A DNA stretch of 64,000 nt from Rhizobium sp. Leaf262. GTDB taxonomy: Bacteria; Pseudomonadota; Alphaproteobacteria; Rhizobiales; Rhizobiaceae. The translations under genes were made by a program, and so were the position numbers. Of the stretch, positions 36,564 to 44,390 are shown in pieces. Position 1 is the first letter of the stretch, and every line of letters begins with the position of its first letter. The DNA is taken from contig NZ_LMMM01000007.1 of the NCBI RefSeq assembly GCF_001422245.1, forward strand, positions 95,868 to 159,867, read 5' to 3'. The notes under the pieces were generated by a model. It worked only from the letters and a program-made list of their open reading frames with translations. It was not told where the DNA came from and did not search any database.

Positions 36564-37529
36564 TTACAATGTCGCAGCGAAGTCTCTAATTGCATCATAA
36601 ACGGCATTTTCCCCAATTCCGACCTGTTCATGCAGTTCGAATCTGGTGCCGAGTTCAAAGCGATACCCTCCTTCGACGCCAATATTGAGCTGCCGAACGT
36701 CAAGGCGTCCACGCGAAACTATTTCGAAAAACATTGAGTCAACGCCCCCACGTCCACGGAACCCTTCTTCCAGAGTGACCAACCCTTTGTGCGCCGAAAT
36801 GAGATCGATAACAGCCGATTGGTCGAATCCGGTTATGTTGAAGAGATCAATAAGCGTTGCATCAATACCGATCTCTTTCAGCCGGTCCGCGACCTTCATC
36901 GCGGTGTGGGACATATATCCGGTGGAAATCATGCAAATTCCGGACCCTTCGCGCAATACACGATAGCCCGCACTCATATCGGGAGCGCCCAACTCTTCAG
37001 TATAGATCACAGGCAAGACCTGTGCGTCGAAACGCATATATTTGGGTCCATTATTATTCGAACATACGTCGAAAAACGCCGCAGCGGTAACATGGTCCGA
37101 TGACGACAAAACCCGAAAATTCGGAAGCGCGCGCATCAGCGTGATATCTTCGTAACACTGATGTGTCGGTCCGGAGACTACATAGCTGTATCCCGCCCCC
37201 ACTCCGATGAGATTCACATTCATCGGCCTGACTTCAGACAGCAAAGCCAGGCTGACCCTAAGCTGTTCGAAACACCGCATGGTAATAAATGGCGCGATCG
37301 CATACGCGAAGACCTTATAGCCTTCCAGCGCAAGACCTGCGGATATATTGATCAGATTTTGCTCGGCAATACCCACATTGACGAAACGACTTGGGAAGTC
37401 TTCACGGATTTTATCCAGCACAGGCGAGCCGAAATCAGCGCATGTGAAAAATATTTTCTCATCCATCGACATCGCTTGCCAAATTCGCATGAGAAGCGCG
37501 TCGCGCATAGCAATTGCTTTTTCGGTCAC
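36564..37529 (-). CDS. transketolase-like protein, C-terminal subunit
   Basis: The 321-residue protein matches the pyrimidine-binding and C-terminal domains of transketolase. The catalytic Glu that activates thiamine diphosphate is present in NVGIAEQNLINISAGLA (about 52-68). GPTHQCYEDITLMRALPN and LVTLEEGFRGRGG follow. It overlaps the N-terminal subunit gene by four bases (GTGA), so the halves are made together. In a sugar-nucleotide operon such a pair could make sedoheptulose 7-phosphate for the GmhA step or add a two-carbon ketol unit to a keto sugar. Confidence 0.87.
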   Translation of the reverse strand: MTEKAIAMRDALLMRIWQAMSMDEKIFFTCADFGSPVLDKIREDFPSRFVNVGIAEQNLINISAGLALEGYKVFAYAIAPFITMRCFEQLRVSLALLSEVRPMNVNLIGVGAGYSYVVSGPTHQCYEDITLMRALPNFRVLSSSDHVTAAAFFDVCSNNNGPKYMRFDAQVLPVIYTEELGAPDMSAGYRVLREGSGICMISTGYMSHTAMKVADRLKEIGIDATLIDLFNITGFDQSAVIDLISAHKGLVTLEEGFRGRGGVDSMFFEIVSRGRLDVRQLNIGVEGGYRFELGTRFELHEQVGIGENAVYDAIRDFAATL

Positions 37530-38338
37530 GTCAGGCTTTCAAGAAGTGTGTCAATGACTTCGGGTTTTGGGTTGATGATGTGGGATAGAGGTTGGTTCTC
37601 AAGACCCGGAACGCCGTGGCCTTTGAGAGTATTTGCGATTAAGGCCTTCGGCTTTCCATTGCGTTGTGCTTTCATACCCTTAAGGGCTGCACACACGGCA
37701 TCCACATTATGACCGTTAACTTCTTGTGTCTCCCAGCCGAACACCCTCAGACGTTCTGCGAAGTTCCCGTGGGAGATGATGTCATCGGTGAAGCCAAGCA
37801 TCGAAATATGGTTGTTGTCGATGATCAGATTAAGGTTATCGAGCCTATGCTGCGCGGCAAACATGATGGCTTCCCAGCAAGCACCTTCGTGCAACTCGCC
37901 GTCCCCGCAAACAACAAAAACCTGCTGATTGGCACTCTTCGTTTTGAGGCCAAGGGCCATACCCGTTGAAACGCCAAGACCATGACCGAGCGAACCGTTC
38001 ACCGTTTCGTAACCAGGAATGATCGGGTCTGGAATTCCACCAAGAATTCCGCCAGCCATACCGACCTTTTGTAATTCATCAGCCGGAAAGAACCCAAGAT
38101 CTGCAAGGATTGGATACATACAGATAGAGCCGTGACCTTTGCTGATAACGCAACGATCACGTTCCGGGTTCAGCGGGTAACTGGCATCAAAGCGCAAGAC
38201 ATCGCCATAGTAAAGCGAAACGAATATTTCTATTGGAGAGAGCGATGACGCGATGCGCGTTTCAGGTGCCCGCCTATGAACGGCAAGTGTCTCGCGCCAC
38301 ACCCAATGCGCCTTGTCACGCAGGAAGTTCGATTCCAT
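37526..38338 (-). CDS. transketolase-like protein, N-terminal subunit
   Basis: The protein has about 270 residues and contains the thiamine-diphosphate-binding domain: ISKGHGSICMYPILA, GSLGHGLGVSTGMALG and the GDG...N motif (CGDGELHEG to LIIDNN). The length equals half of a normal transketolase. GGGAGGG lies just before the ATG at 38338; a longer frame reaches 38356. It overlaps the end of the WcaG-like gene by a few bases. It needs the next gene for a complete active site. Confidence 0.87.
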   Translation of the reverse strand: MESNFLRDKAHWVWRETLAVHRRAPETRIASSLSPIEIFVSLYYGDVLRFDASYPLNPERDRCVISKGHGSICMYPILADLGFFPADELQKVGMAGGILGGIPDPIIPGYETVNGSLGHGLGVSTGMALGLKTKSANQQVFVVCGDGELHEGACWEAIMFAAQHRLDNLNLIIDNNHISMLGFTDDIISHGNFAERLRVFGWETQEVNGHNVDAVCAALKGMKAQRNGKPKALIANTLKGHGVPGLENQPLSHIINPKPEVIDTLLESLT

Positions 38339-38339
38339 T

Positions 38340-39293
38340 CTATCCCTCCCGCCCAAGTCCGTTTGTCAAAAACCATTTATAGGTGTCTGCCAGACCGTCC
38401 TTAAACTCAACATCCGGTGCCCAGCCCGTGTCACGCAACCTACCAGAATCGAGCAGTTTCCGTGGTGCGCCGTCCGGCTTTGTGGTGTCCCATTCGAGGG
38501 CGCCTTTGTAACCAACTGTCTGTGCAATCGCCGCGGCAAGTTCACGAATCTCATAATCCGTTCCGCTACCGATATTAACAGGGAAATCAATATTGAGTTC
38601 CGGCATTACTAGCAAGTGTAAGACAGCTTTTGCTATGTCATCCGCATGGATAAATTCACGTTTTGCAGAGCCTGTACCCCAAAGCACAACCTTATCCAAA
38701 CCATCTTTTTTCGCATGATGCATTCTCGCCATCAAGGCTGAAAGCACGTGACCAACACCGGAATCGAAATTGTCATTTGGTCCGTATGCACTGTTGGGAA
38801 TCACGGGGATGAAACGCTTGCTCTCGTACTGCTTGTTATAGGCATGGCAAAGCTGGACGCCGGCCAACTTTGAAATCGCATAGGCGAGACTCGTCGGCTC
38901 TGGATGACCCGTCAGGAGAGCTGTCTCCGCCATAGGTTGCGGGCAATCGCGTGGGTACATGCAGGAGGAGCCGAACAAGACAAGCCGTTCGACACCTGCT
39001 CTGTGCGCCGCCTTCAAGACATTCAGCTGTATGGACAGATTGGTGTCGATAAACGTAGCTGGCGTCGCCTGATTTTGATGGATTCCACCAACTTTACCAG
39101 CGGTCAGAATAACGTATTCGGGCTTCGTTTCCTCAAAAAACCGATCGACTTCGATGCTATCGGTTAGTTCCAAATCCGAATGGGTACGCTTCAACAGAGA
39201 AGTGTAGCCCCTTTCGCTCAAAACCCGATCAAAGGCCGAGCCGATTAGGCCAGTATGCCCGGCAATATAAATGCGACTGTGTTTATTGAACAT
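38340..39293 (-). CDS. GDP-fucose synthase-like epimerase/reductase (WcaG family)
   Basis: The 317-residue SDR resembles GDP-L-fucose synthase. It has GHTGLIGSA near the start, Tyr138-xxx-Lys142 (YAISK) and Ser in GSSCMYP. The residues used by E. coli Fcl for epimerisation seem to be kept: Cys111 in SSCMYP and His182 in GVGHV. It may therefore both epimerise and reduce a GDP-4-keto sugar. No separate RmlC-like epimerase is present in the operon, so this enzyme could supply that function. The ATG at 39293 is one base past the kinase gene's stop. Confidence 0.85.
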   Translation of the reverse strand: MFNKHSRIYIAGHTGLIGSAFDRVLSERGYTSLLKRTHSDLELTDSIEVDRFFEETKPEYVILTAGKVGGIHQNQATPATFIDTNLSIQLNVLKAAHRAGVERLVLFGSSCMYPRDCPQPMAETALLTGHPEPTSLAYAISKLAGVQLCHAYNKQYESKRFIPVIPNSAYGPNDNFDSGVGHVLSALMARMHHAKKDGLDKVVLWGTGSAKREFIHADDIAKAVLHLLVMPELNIDFPVNIGSGTDYEIRELAAAIAQTVGYKGALEWDTTKPDGAPRKLLDSGRLRDTGWAPDVEFKDGLADTYKWFLTNGLGREG

Positions 39294-39294
39294 A

Positions 39295-40290
39295 TTAAAA
39301 ACCGTTCGGCTGGTAGAGAACGACGCTTGAGCCACCATTTTCAAATCGAAACGGCACATGAATCAAATTATGTAACGCATCGCGGACTCTAGGCTGGTCC
39401 TCAGGCCGAGCGAACACCAGCAAGAAGCCACCGCCGCCTGCACCCAATATCTTGCCTCCAAGCGCCCCCGCACCGATACCAGCTGCGTAGAGATCGTCGA
39501 TAGCAGAATTAGACACACTTGCCGAAAGGCTACGCTTGTATTTCCACGCATCGTCTAACAGCCTCCCAAAACCGTCAAGGCTTGCGTTCCTGCTACCTAG
39601 GATAGAAAGCCCTTCATCAACCATAGCATGCATATGCTTAAGCTGACTGTACCTATTGGTCATATTGTCAATCTGTGCCTTGGCAATTTCAGATGCGATA
39701 CGGGTCATGCCTGTAAAAAACAGCATCATATGATCTTCAAGCGCATCCTGACGTTCCTTCTCAACAATAACAGGCGAGTGAACAAGGTCGCCAGAAGGAA
39801 GGAAGTCAATCCTGTTGAAGCCACCCAGCGCTGCACTCGCCTGATCCTGCGAACCTACGTGTTCTTTGATAACTTCCTGCTCGATATGAATGGCATCCAG
39901 CGCGAGTTGCTTTTTAGACGTGTATTGTCCTCGAAGCGCGTTGATCGCGTGGATAAGACCAACCGTAAAAGAGGAACTGGAGCCAAGCCCTGAGCGAGCT
40001 GGCAAGTCACCATCATGGTGAATCTCCAAGCCTTCTGTTACATTCATCCATTGCATGACGTTACGGACCGCGGGATGGACGATTTCGTTGATGGACTTCA
40101 CATTCTCAATTTTAGAATAGACGATACGGTGTTTGTGGTCGAAAAAGGGCGGCAACCGTCGGCATGTAATGTAACAATATTTGTCAATCGACGTCGCAAG
40201 CACAGATCCACCGTGCTCCCGGTACCAATCTGGATAATCCGTTCCTCCGCCAAAAAAAGAGATTCGGAATGGTGTTTTGGTAATGATCAT
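39295..40290 (-). CDS. hddA: D-glycero-alpha-D-manno-heptose-7-phosphate kinase (GHMP family)
   Basis: The 331-residue GHMP kinase begins MIITKTPFRISFFGGGTDYP, the typical start of HddA, and has the phosphate-binding loop PARSGLGSSSSF at 97-108 and the C-terminal GAGGGGFLLVFA. It should phosphorylate C1 of heptose 7-phosphate in the alpha configuration, committing it to the GDP-activated branch rather than the ADP-heptose branch of LPS core. It is located between the radical SAM gene and the WcaG-like gene. Confidence 0.9.
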   Translation of the reverse strand: MIITKTPFRISFFGGGTDYPDWYREHGGSVLATSIDKYCYITCRRLPPFFDHKHRIVYSKIENVKSINEIVHPAVRNVMQWMNVTEGLEIHHDGDLPARSGLGSSSSFTVGLIHAINALRGQYTSKKQLALDAIHIEQEVIKEHVGSQDQASAALGGFNRIDFLPSGDLVHSPVIVEKERQDALEDHMMLFFTGMTRIASEIAKAQIDNMTNRYSQLKHMHAMVDEGLSILGSRNASLDGFGRLLDDAWKYKRSLSASVSNSAIDDLYAAGIGAGALGGKILGAGGGGFLLVFARPEDQPRVRDALHNLIHVPFRFENGGSSVVLYQPNGF

Positions 40291-40297
40291 TGCATCA

Positions 40298-41827
40298 TCA
40301 ATTCCCGAGAAGTTTGCGCTTGAGTGAAATTTTAGCCATTTCCTCTACATTCTCACGCTGACCCGTGCCGAAACGGTTCTGAACGAGATCCAAATAAGCC
40401 GGATTGGTGAAGTAGGTTTGCCAAGCGTCGTCCCGGAATTTCAAAACTTCTCCTGCGGTGAGGTAATTTGTTCTCATCGGCTCGCTCTCATAGGACAGGA
40501 AAGCAAATGCCTCGTAGCTTGATGGCAAATCCCAACCCTTCTCTTTTACGGTGTGATACAGCGGGCTCCCTGGAAGAGCCTGACAAGGATACATGTTCGC
40601 CATCTCTGTGTTAAGTTCAAGCGCCAAGTCGAGAGTCTGCTGCATCGTTTCATGATTGTCTTCTGGGAAACCGAAAATGTAGTTGGAAATAATATTGATG
40701 TCAGCATCCGCAATCGTCTTGCAAACTTCACGAATATTGACCTCCTTGAAGGTACCTTTCGAAACTTCCTGTCGCACAAGCTGATTACCCGCTTCTACGC
40801 CGAGCGCCAACCAGTTCACGCCTGCCCGCTTGAATGTCTCCAATGCGGCAGGCCTGACGGTATCGATGCGGGAATAGGTCCACATGTTGAAGCCATAGTC
40901 TTCAACGATGCAGTTTTCCAGAATGGGAAGATAATACTTTCGGTTCAGGAAGAACATCTCATCACTTATACGGAGCGTCTCTACGCCCATGTCCGCCAGT
41001 TTGCGCATCTCGCGCGCCACCCATTCGGGGCTCCAGAAGCGCATCCCTCGCGAGTGCGACGCATCGATGAGTTCGTTATTGTCGACACGATTGACAATGT
41101 TGATCATGCAGAAATTGCATGCAAACTGGCAGCCAAGGGAGGTATAAATCGCAGCGAAGGGAGTTCGCTTGTGATGATCGAAGCCAGCATGCCAGAAATG
41201 CGCTCTGTAAAGATCGAGTGGTCTTTCTTCATATGGCAGAAGGTCCCAAGCATAACCAGGAAGATCGGCGTCCATATGGCTCTGCGGCACGACGCGCTCG
41301 GGCGGATTGAGAACCAACAAAGGCTTGCTGATGCCGTTTGCCTCCTTGTACCCGATACCCTTTATGGAAGTGATGTCATCCTTTAGATTTGAAGCCAGCA
41401 AATTGTGAAGGGCATAGACGCCTTCGTTTAGCAAAACGAGGTCCACGCAGTCGTAAGCGAGAACTTCCCTTGGCAAAGCGCTCGTATGAGATCCGACAAA
41501 ACAGACCGGGGCAAAAATGCCAGCCTCCTTGATAGCGCGCGCCAGTTGAATGGCCCCGATCATGCTGGTTGTACCAGAATTAGGATTCTGTCCATAGAGA
41601 ACCATAACAATCAGGCGGGGCTTCGCTTCTTCAATGCGCTTGACGGATTTTTCAAGAGAGAGGCGCTCAGCATCACAGTCCAGAATTCCTACCCCATAGC
41701 CTTTGCTACGACAGGACTCGGCAAGTAGCAACGACCATGTGGGCGGCTCTATCGCCGCAAAAGTTTTGGCTAAATCCTGATAGGCCTTAGCCGATGAATC
41801 TGGGTTAACAAAAAGCGCATCCATCAT
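40298..41827 (-). CDS. B12-binding-domain radical SAM protein
   Basis: The 509-residue protein has an N-terminal cobalamin-binding-like domain (about 1-150) and a radical SAM barrel whose iron-sulfur motif CxxxCxxC is Cys233, Cys237 and Cys240 (GCQFACNFC). ISDEMFFLNR and FGFPEDNHETM are typical of class B family members. The base-off DxHxxG cobalamin motif is not seen in the N-terminal domain. Such enzymes methylate unactivated carbon or phosphorus, or rearrange rings. Here a C-methylation or another radical change of the heptose derivative is the natural guess. It starts 44 bases after gmhB and ends seven bases before hddA. Confidence 0.85.
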   Translation of the reverse strand: MMDALFVNPDSSAKAYQDLAKTFAAIEPPTWSLLLAESCRSKGYGVGILDCDAERLSLEKSVKRIEEAKPRLIVMVLYGQNPNSGTTSMIGAIQLARAIKEAGIFAPVCFVGSHTSALPREVLAYDCVDLVLLNEGVYALHNLLASNLKDDITSIKGIGYKEANGISKPLLVLNPPERVVPQSHMDADLPGYAWDLLPYEERPLDLYRAHFWHAGFDHHKRTPFAAIYTSLGCQFACNFCMINIVNRVDNNELIDASHSRGMRFWSPEWVAREMRKLADMGVETLRISDEMFFLNRKYYLPILENCIVEDYGFNMWTYSRIDTVRPAALETFKRAGVNWLALGVEAGNQLVRQEVSKGTFKEVNIREVCKTIADADINIISNYIFGFPEDNHETMQQTLDLALELNTEMANMYPCQALPGSPLYHTVKEKGWDLPSSYEAFAFLSYESEPMRTNYLTAGEVLKFRDDAWQTYFTNPAYLDLVQNRFGTGQRENVEEMAKISLKRKLLGN

Positions 41828-41871
41828 ATATTCCTACCGATTACCCAGACTGCACCTTGACAGGATACTGG

Positions 41872-42426
41872 TTATTCAACTGACTGTGGGAAAAGCAATC
41901 TCACCGCATCGTGCAAACTCGCGACGACAATATCTGGCGTCGGCGGCATAGGATTGTTCTGATCTGTTAATAACACAGAAGTCCCGATACCAGCATTTTG
42001 GGCAGCTGCTATGTCCCATTCCCGGTCCCCTATCAATATGGAGTTCTCCAAATCGAGGTTGTGTTCGGCGGCAGCCCGCAAAATCATGCCTGCTCCAGGC
42101 TTTCGATCGAGCGACTCAATTTTGTACTCACCGATACCATGAATTGGGTGGAAGGGGCAGAAATACACGCCGTCAATCGCAACACCTTCTTCAGAAAACC
42201 GACTGACCATCCATTCTGTCAACGCGTAAAACTGGCTTTCCGTATAATAACCGCGACCAATACCAGCCTGATTTGTAACCACGAAAATCATCATTCCAGC
42301 TTTTCTGGCATACTGGCAAAGCTTGAATATTCCATCTATGAAGTGAAAGTTTTCAACCTTGTGAACATATCCCAGATCTTCATTGATTACCCCATCACGG
42401 TCCAGAAACAATGCGGCTTTCTTCAT
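41872..42426 (-). CDS. gmhB: D,D-heptose 1,7-bisphosphate phosphatase (HAD)
   Basis: The 184-residue histidinol-phosphatase-type HAD enzyme has LFLDRDGVINEDLGY at 7-21, VVTNQAGIGRG at 49-59 and IGDREWDIAAAQNAG near 137. It should remove the C7 phosphate before GDP activation. The zinc loop is atypical. CPFH at 90-93 supplies one half, but where E. coli GmhB has a Cys-x-Cys pair this protein has SLD before RKP. It may bind zinc poorly or not at all. No other gmhB is seen in the window. Confidence 0.88.
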   Translation of the reverse strand: MKKAALFLDRDGVINEDLGYVHKVENFHFIDGIFKLCQYARKAGMMIFVVTNQAGIGRGYYTESQFYALTEWMVSRFSEEGVAIDGVYFCPFHPIHGIGEYKIESLDRKPGAGMILRAAAEHNLDLENSILIGDREWDIAAAQNAGIGTSVLLTDQNNPMPPTPDIVVASLHDAVRLLFPQSVE

Positions 42427-42428
42427 GC

Positions 42429-43334
42429 TCAGCTTTCAAGACGCCTATTGCCCTCGGAATGACTAGGCGATTTCAACACCGAATAGTAGAACCTTGCAAC
42501 CATCCATACAAGCAAGCGGAGCCGCCATGCAAATGGTAAACCTACGTCCAGCCCGAAACAACGCAAGATTGTCCACGGCGCGGACAGAAGGCCAAGGGGT
42601 ACCGGCTTATAAGTAGGCGCTTTTTCCGCCAAAGGCCCAACACCGGGAGACGAAATTGCATTGGCCAATCGCAGAGCCTCAGCTGCACGCTGCTCGATAA
42701 GACCAATAAAAACACGGTCATCACCAAAGCGAGGGCGCTCCGTATAAGTCTTGTCCAGGACTGACGCATCGACACGATAGTGAACGTGCTCGAAAACGAC
42801 ATCCTCCAGATATATGAAGCGTTCGAATCCCATTTTCGACAGGCGTTTGAATATATCCATCAAATGAACATCAATGAAAGCACCACGATAGATGCGTGGA
42901 TAAGCTGCAAACATCAGATCCGTCATCCGCCGACTCATGATGGGAAACGTGCAGAGTTTTCGGCCCTTGAACAGATCGTTCCCATAGGCGAGGTAGATAC
43001 CATCTGGATATTCCGCATCCATGGATCGTATCTTATCGTCCCACCCGTGCGTCCTAACGATCATGTCATCGTTGACAGCAATGGATATATCACCACTCGC
43101 TTGTTCAAGGCAGATATCATTATAGGCCCCCATATTCTGTCGTGGCACCACGATCTGTTTCAATGCCAGTCCGGGGAAAACGATATTATGACTGTCGACG
43201 TCATCGTCATCCACACAAATCACGACCTCGATCTCTTCTGGATGCGCTGCAGTCGTGAGAACACTCTCGAGAAAACGATAAACAAGTTTGCGCCGACCAC
43301 GGGTAGGAAGCAGCAGAGAAATCCGTTTGCTCAC
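42429..43334 (-). CDS. glycosyltransferase, family 2-like (GT-A)
   Basis: The 301-residue protein begins ISLLLPTRGRRKLVYRFLES, the opening of a GT-A glycosyltransferase, and has an acidic CVDDDDVDS stretch and VNDDMIVRTHGW that could bind the metal and nucleotide. A hydrophobic, basic C-terminus (about 255-290) suggests peripheral membrane attachment. It should add one sugar of the repeating unit on the cytoplasmic side. It starts with GTG overlapping the upstream stop (GTGA). Confidence 0.75.
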   Translation of the reverse strand: MSKRISLLLPTRGRRKLVYRFLESVLTTAAHPEEIEVVICVDDDDVDSHNIVFPGLALKQIVVPRQNMGAYNDICLEQASGDISIAVNDDMIVRTHGWDDKIRSMDAEYPDGIYLAYGNDLFKGRKLCTFPIMSRRMTDLMFAAYPRIYRGAFIDVHLMDIFKRLSKMGFERFIYLEDVVFEHVHYRVDASVLDKTYTERPRFGDDRVFIGLIEQRAAEALRLANAISSPGVGPLAEKAPTYKPVPLGLLSAPWTILRCFGLDVGLPFAWRLRLLVWMVARFYYSVLKSPSHSEGNRRLES

Positions 43335-44311
43335 GCTGTCGCCTTTCCCGACAGCCTGTCGGTTATTGCCCAGTATTCCACCATATCATGTGGGAACGGG
43401 TGTCTCCGCTCAAAGTCCACCGCCATCGCAGTGTAGTCTGCATGGGCTCTTTCGTAGAGTCCACGCCAGTCTCCAACATATGACCTCAAAAGTTCCCGCC
43501 AATCTTCCTTCTCAATGTCGATCTGGTAGGTGCACTTCGCCATTTCACAGGTGTCATTTGTTCCGAGCGAAACTGTCGCCCGGCCGCAGCGCAAAGCAGC
43601 CAAAATTCGCATTGAAGACAGCCACCGCCAGCTCCTGCGTTGTGGAATATTGAGAACCAACTTCGACTGCTCGTTCATTTCGTCGCGTTTCTCATGCGAT
43701 ACGAAGCCCGGTGGCGACTGAATAACCAAGCCCATTGCCGACAAGCCAGTCAAGAAACTCTGACGGTAATCAGTCAGAACACCCGTAAAAAGAAGATCGC
43801 AGTCAGGAGGTCGACCCTCAATCTGAACCACTGGCATTGTCGGAAAAGGAATTTTATGGACCTCGACATCCAAAATCATCTCGTCAATATTTTGGAGCTC
43901 GGGCAAATCCCCGAGTACGAAGAAACATTTGAGATAAGGTTGCAACGCGATCAGATTTCTTAATCTTGTAACCTGTGTTGTCGGCTGCATGTAGTCATTT
44001 TGACTCCACAACGGATCACCGTGAATAAGAATCTTCCAGCCTACAAAATCTATGTGCTCCGTCATTATAACCGCCACTCTGGCGCTATTTTCATTGCAGA
44101 ATTCCATCAAGACGCGCTTTGTGTGCGGAGCAAAATTCTCGATGACGACATTGAGAGCGGCATTGTTTGGGCGATCACTGACATCGACCTCGTAACCATT
44201 CTGCTCAAACGCGGAGACGAAGAAAGCAACCTGATCGCTGATACCAAACGCAGGGTGATTGTAGACCCAAAGATTGATTTTTGGCTTGGCATTGTGATGA
44301 GTACTTTGCAT
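43331..44311 (-). CDS. glycosyltransferase-like protein (GT-B type, tentative)
   Basis: The protein has about 326 residues. It opens with INLWVYNHPAFGISDQVAFF and contains CDLLFTGVLTDYRQSFLTGL and RSWRWLSSMRILAALRCGRATV, which look like the donor-binding half of GT-B enzymes: a central GxxxxxR-type segment and a conserved region that fixes the nucleotide. No catalytic residue can be assigned. The ATG at 44311 is preferred over the TTG at 44326 because GGAAAA is correctly spaced. It is coupled to the next gene by GTGA. Confidence 0.55.
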   Translation of the reverse strand: MQSTHHNAKPKINLWVYNHPAFGISDQVAFFVSAFEQNGYEVDVSDRPNNAALNVVIENFAPHTKRVLMEFCNENSARVAVIMTEHIDFVGWKILIHGDPLWSQNDYMQPTTQVTRLRNLIALQPYLKCFFVLGDLPELQNIDEMILDVEVHKIPFPTMPVVQIEGRPPDCDLLFTGVLTDYRQSFLTGLSAMGLVIQSPPGFVSHEKRDEMNEQSKLVLNIPQRRSWRWLSSMRILAALRCGRATVSLGTNDTCEMAKCTYQIDIEKEDWRELLRSYVGDWRGLYERAHADYTAMAVDFERRHPFPHDMVEYWAITDRLSGKATA

Positions 44312-44390
44312 ACAAAATTTTTCCAAGTCGCGTTCCAGATGGATGCCGTGAAAGGCCGATCACTTTAAGATATACTATCGACCGTATTTT

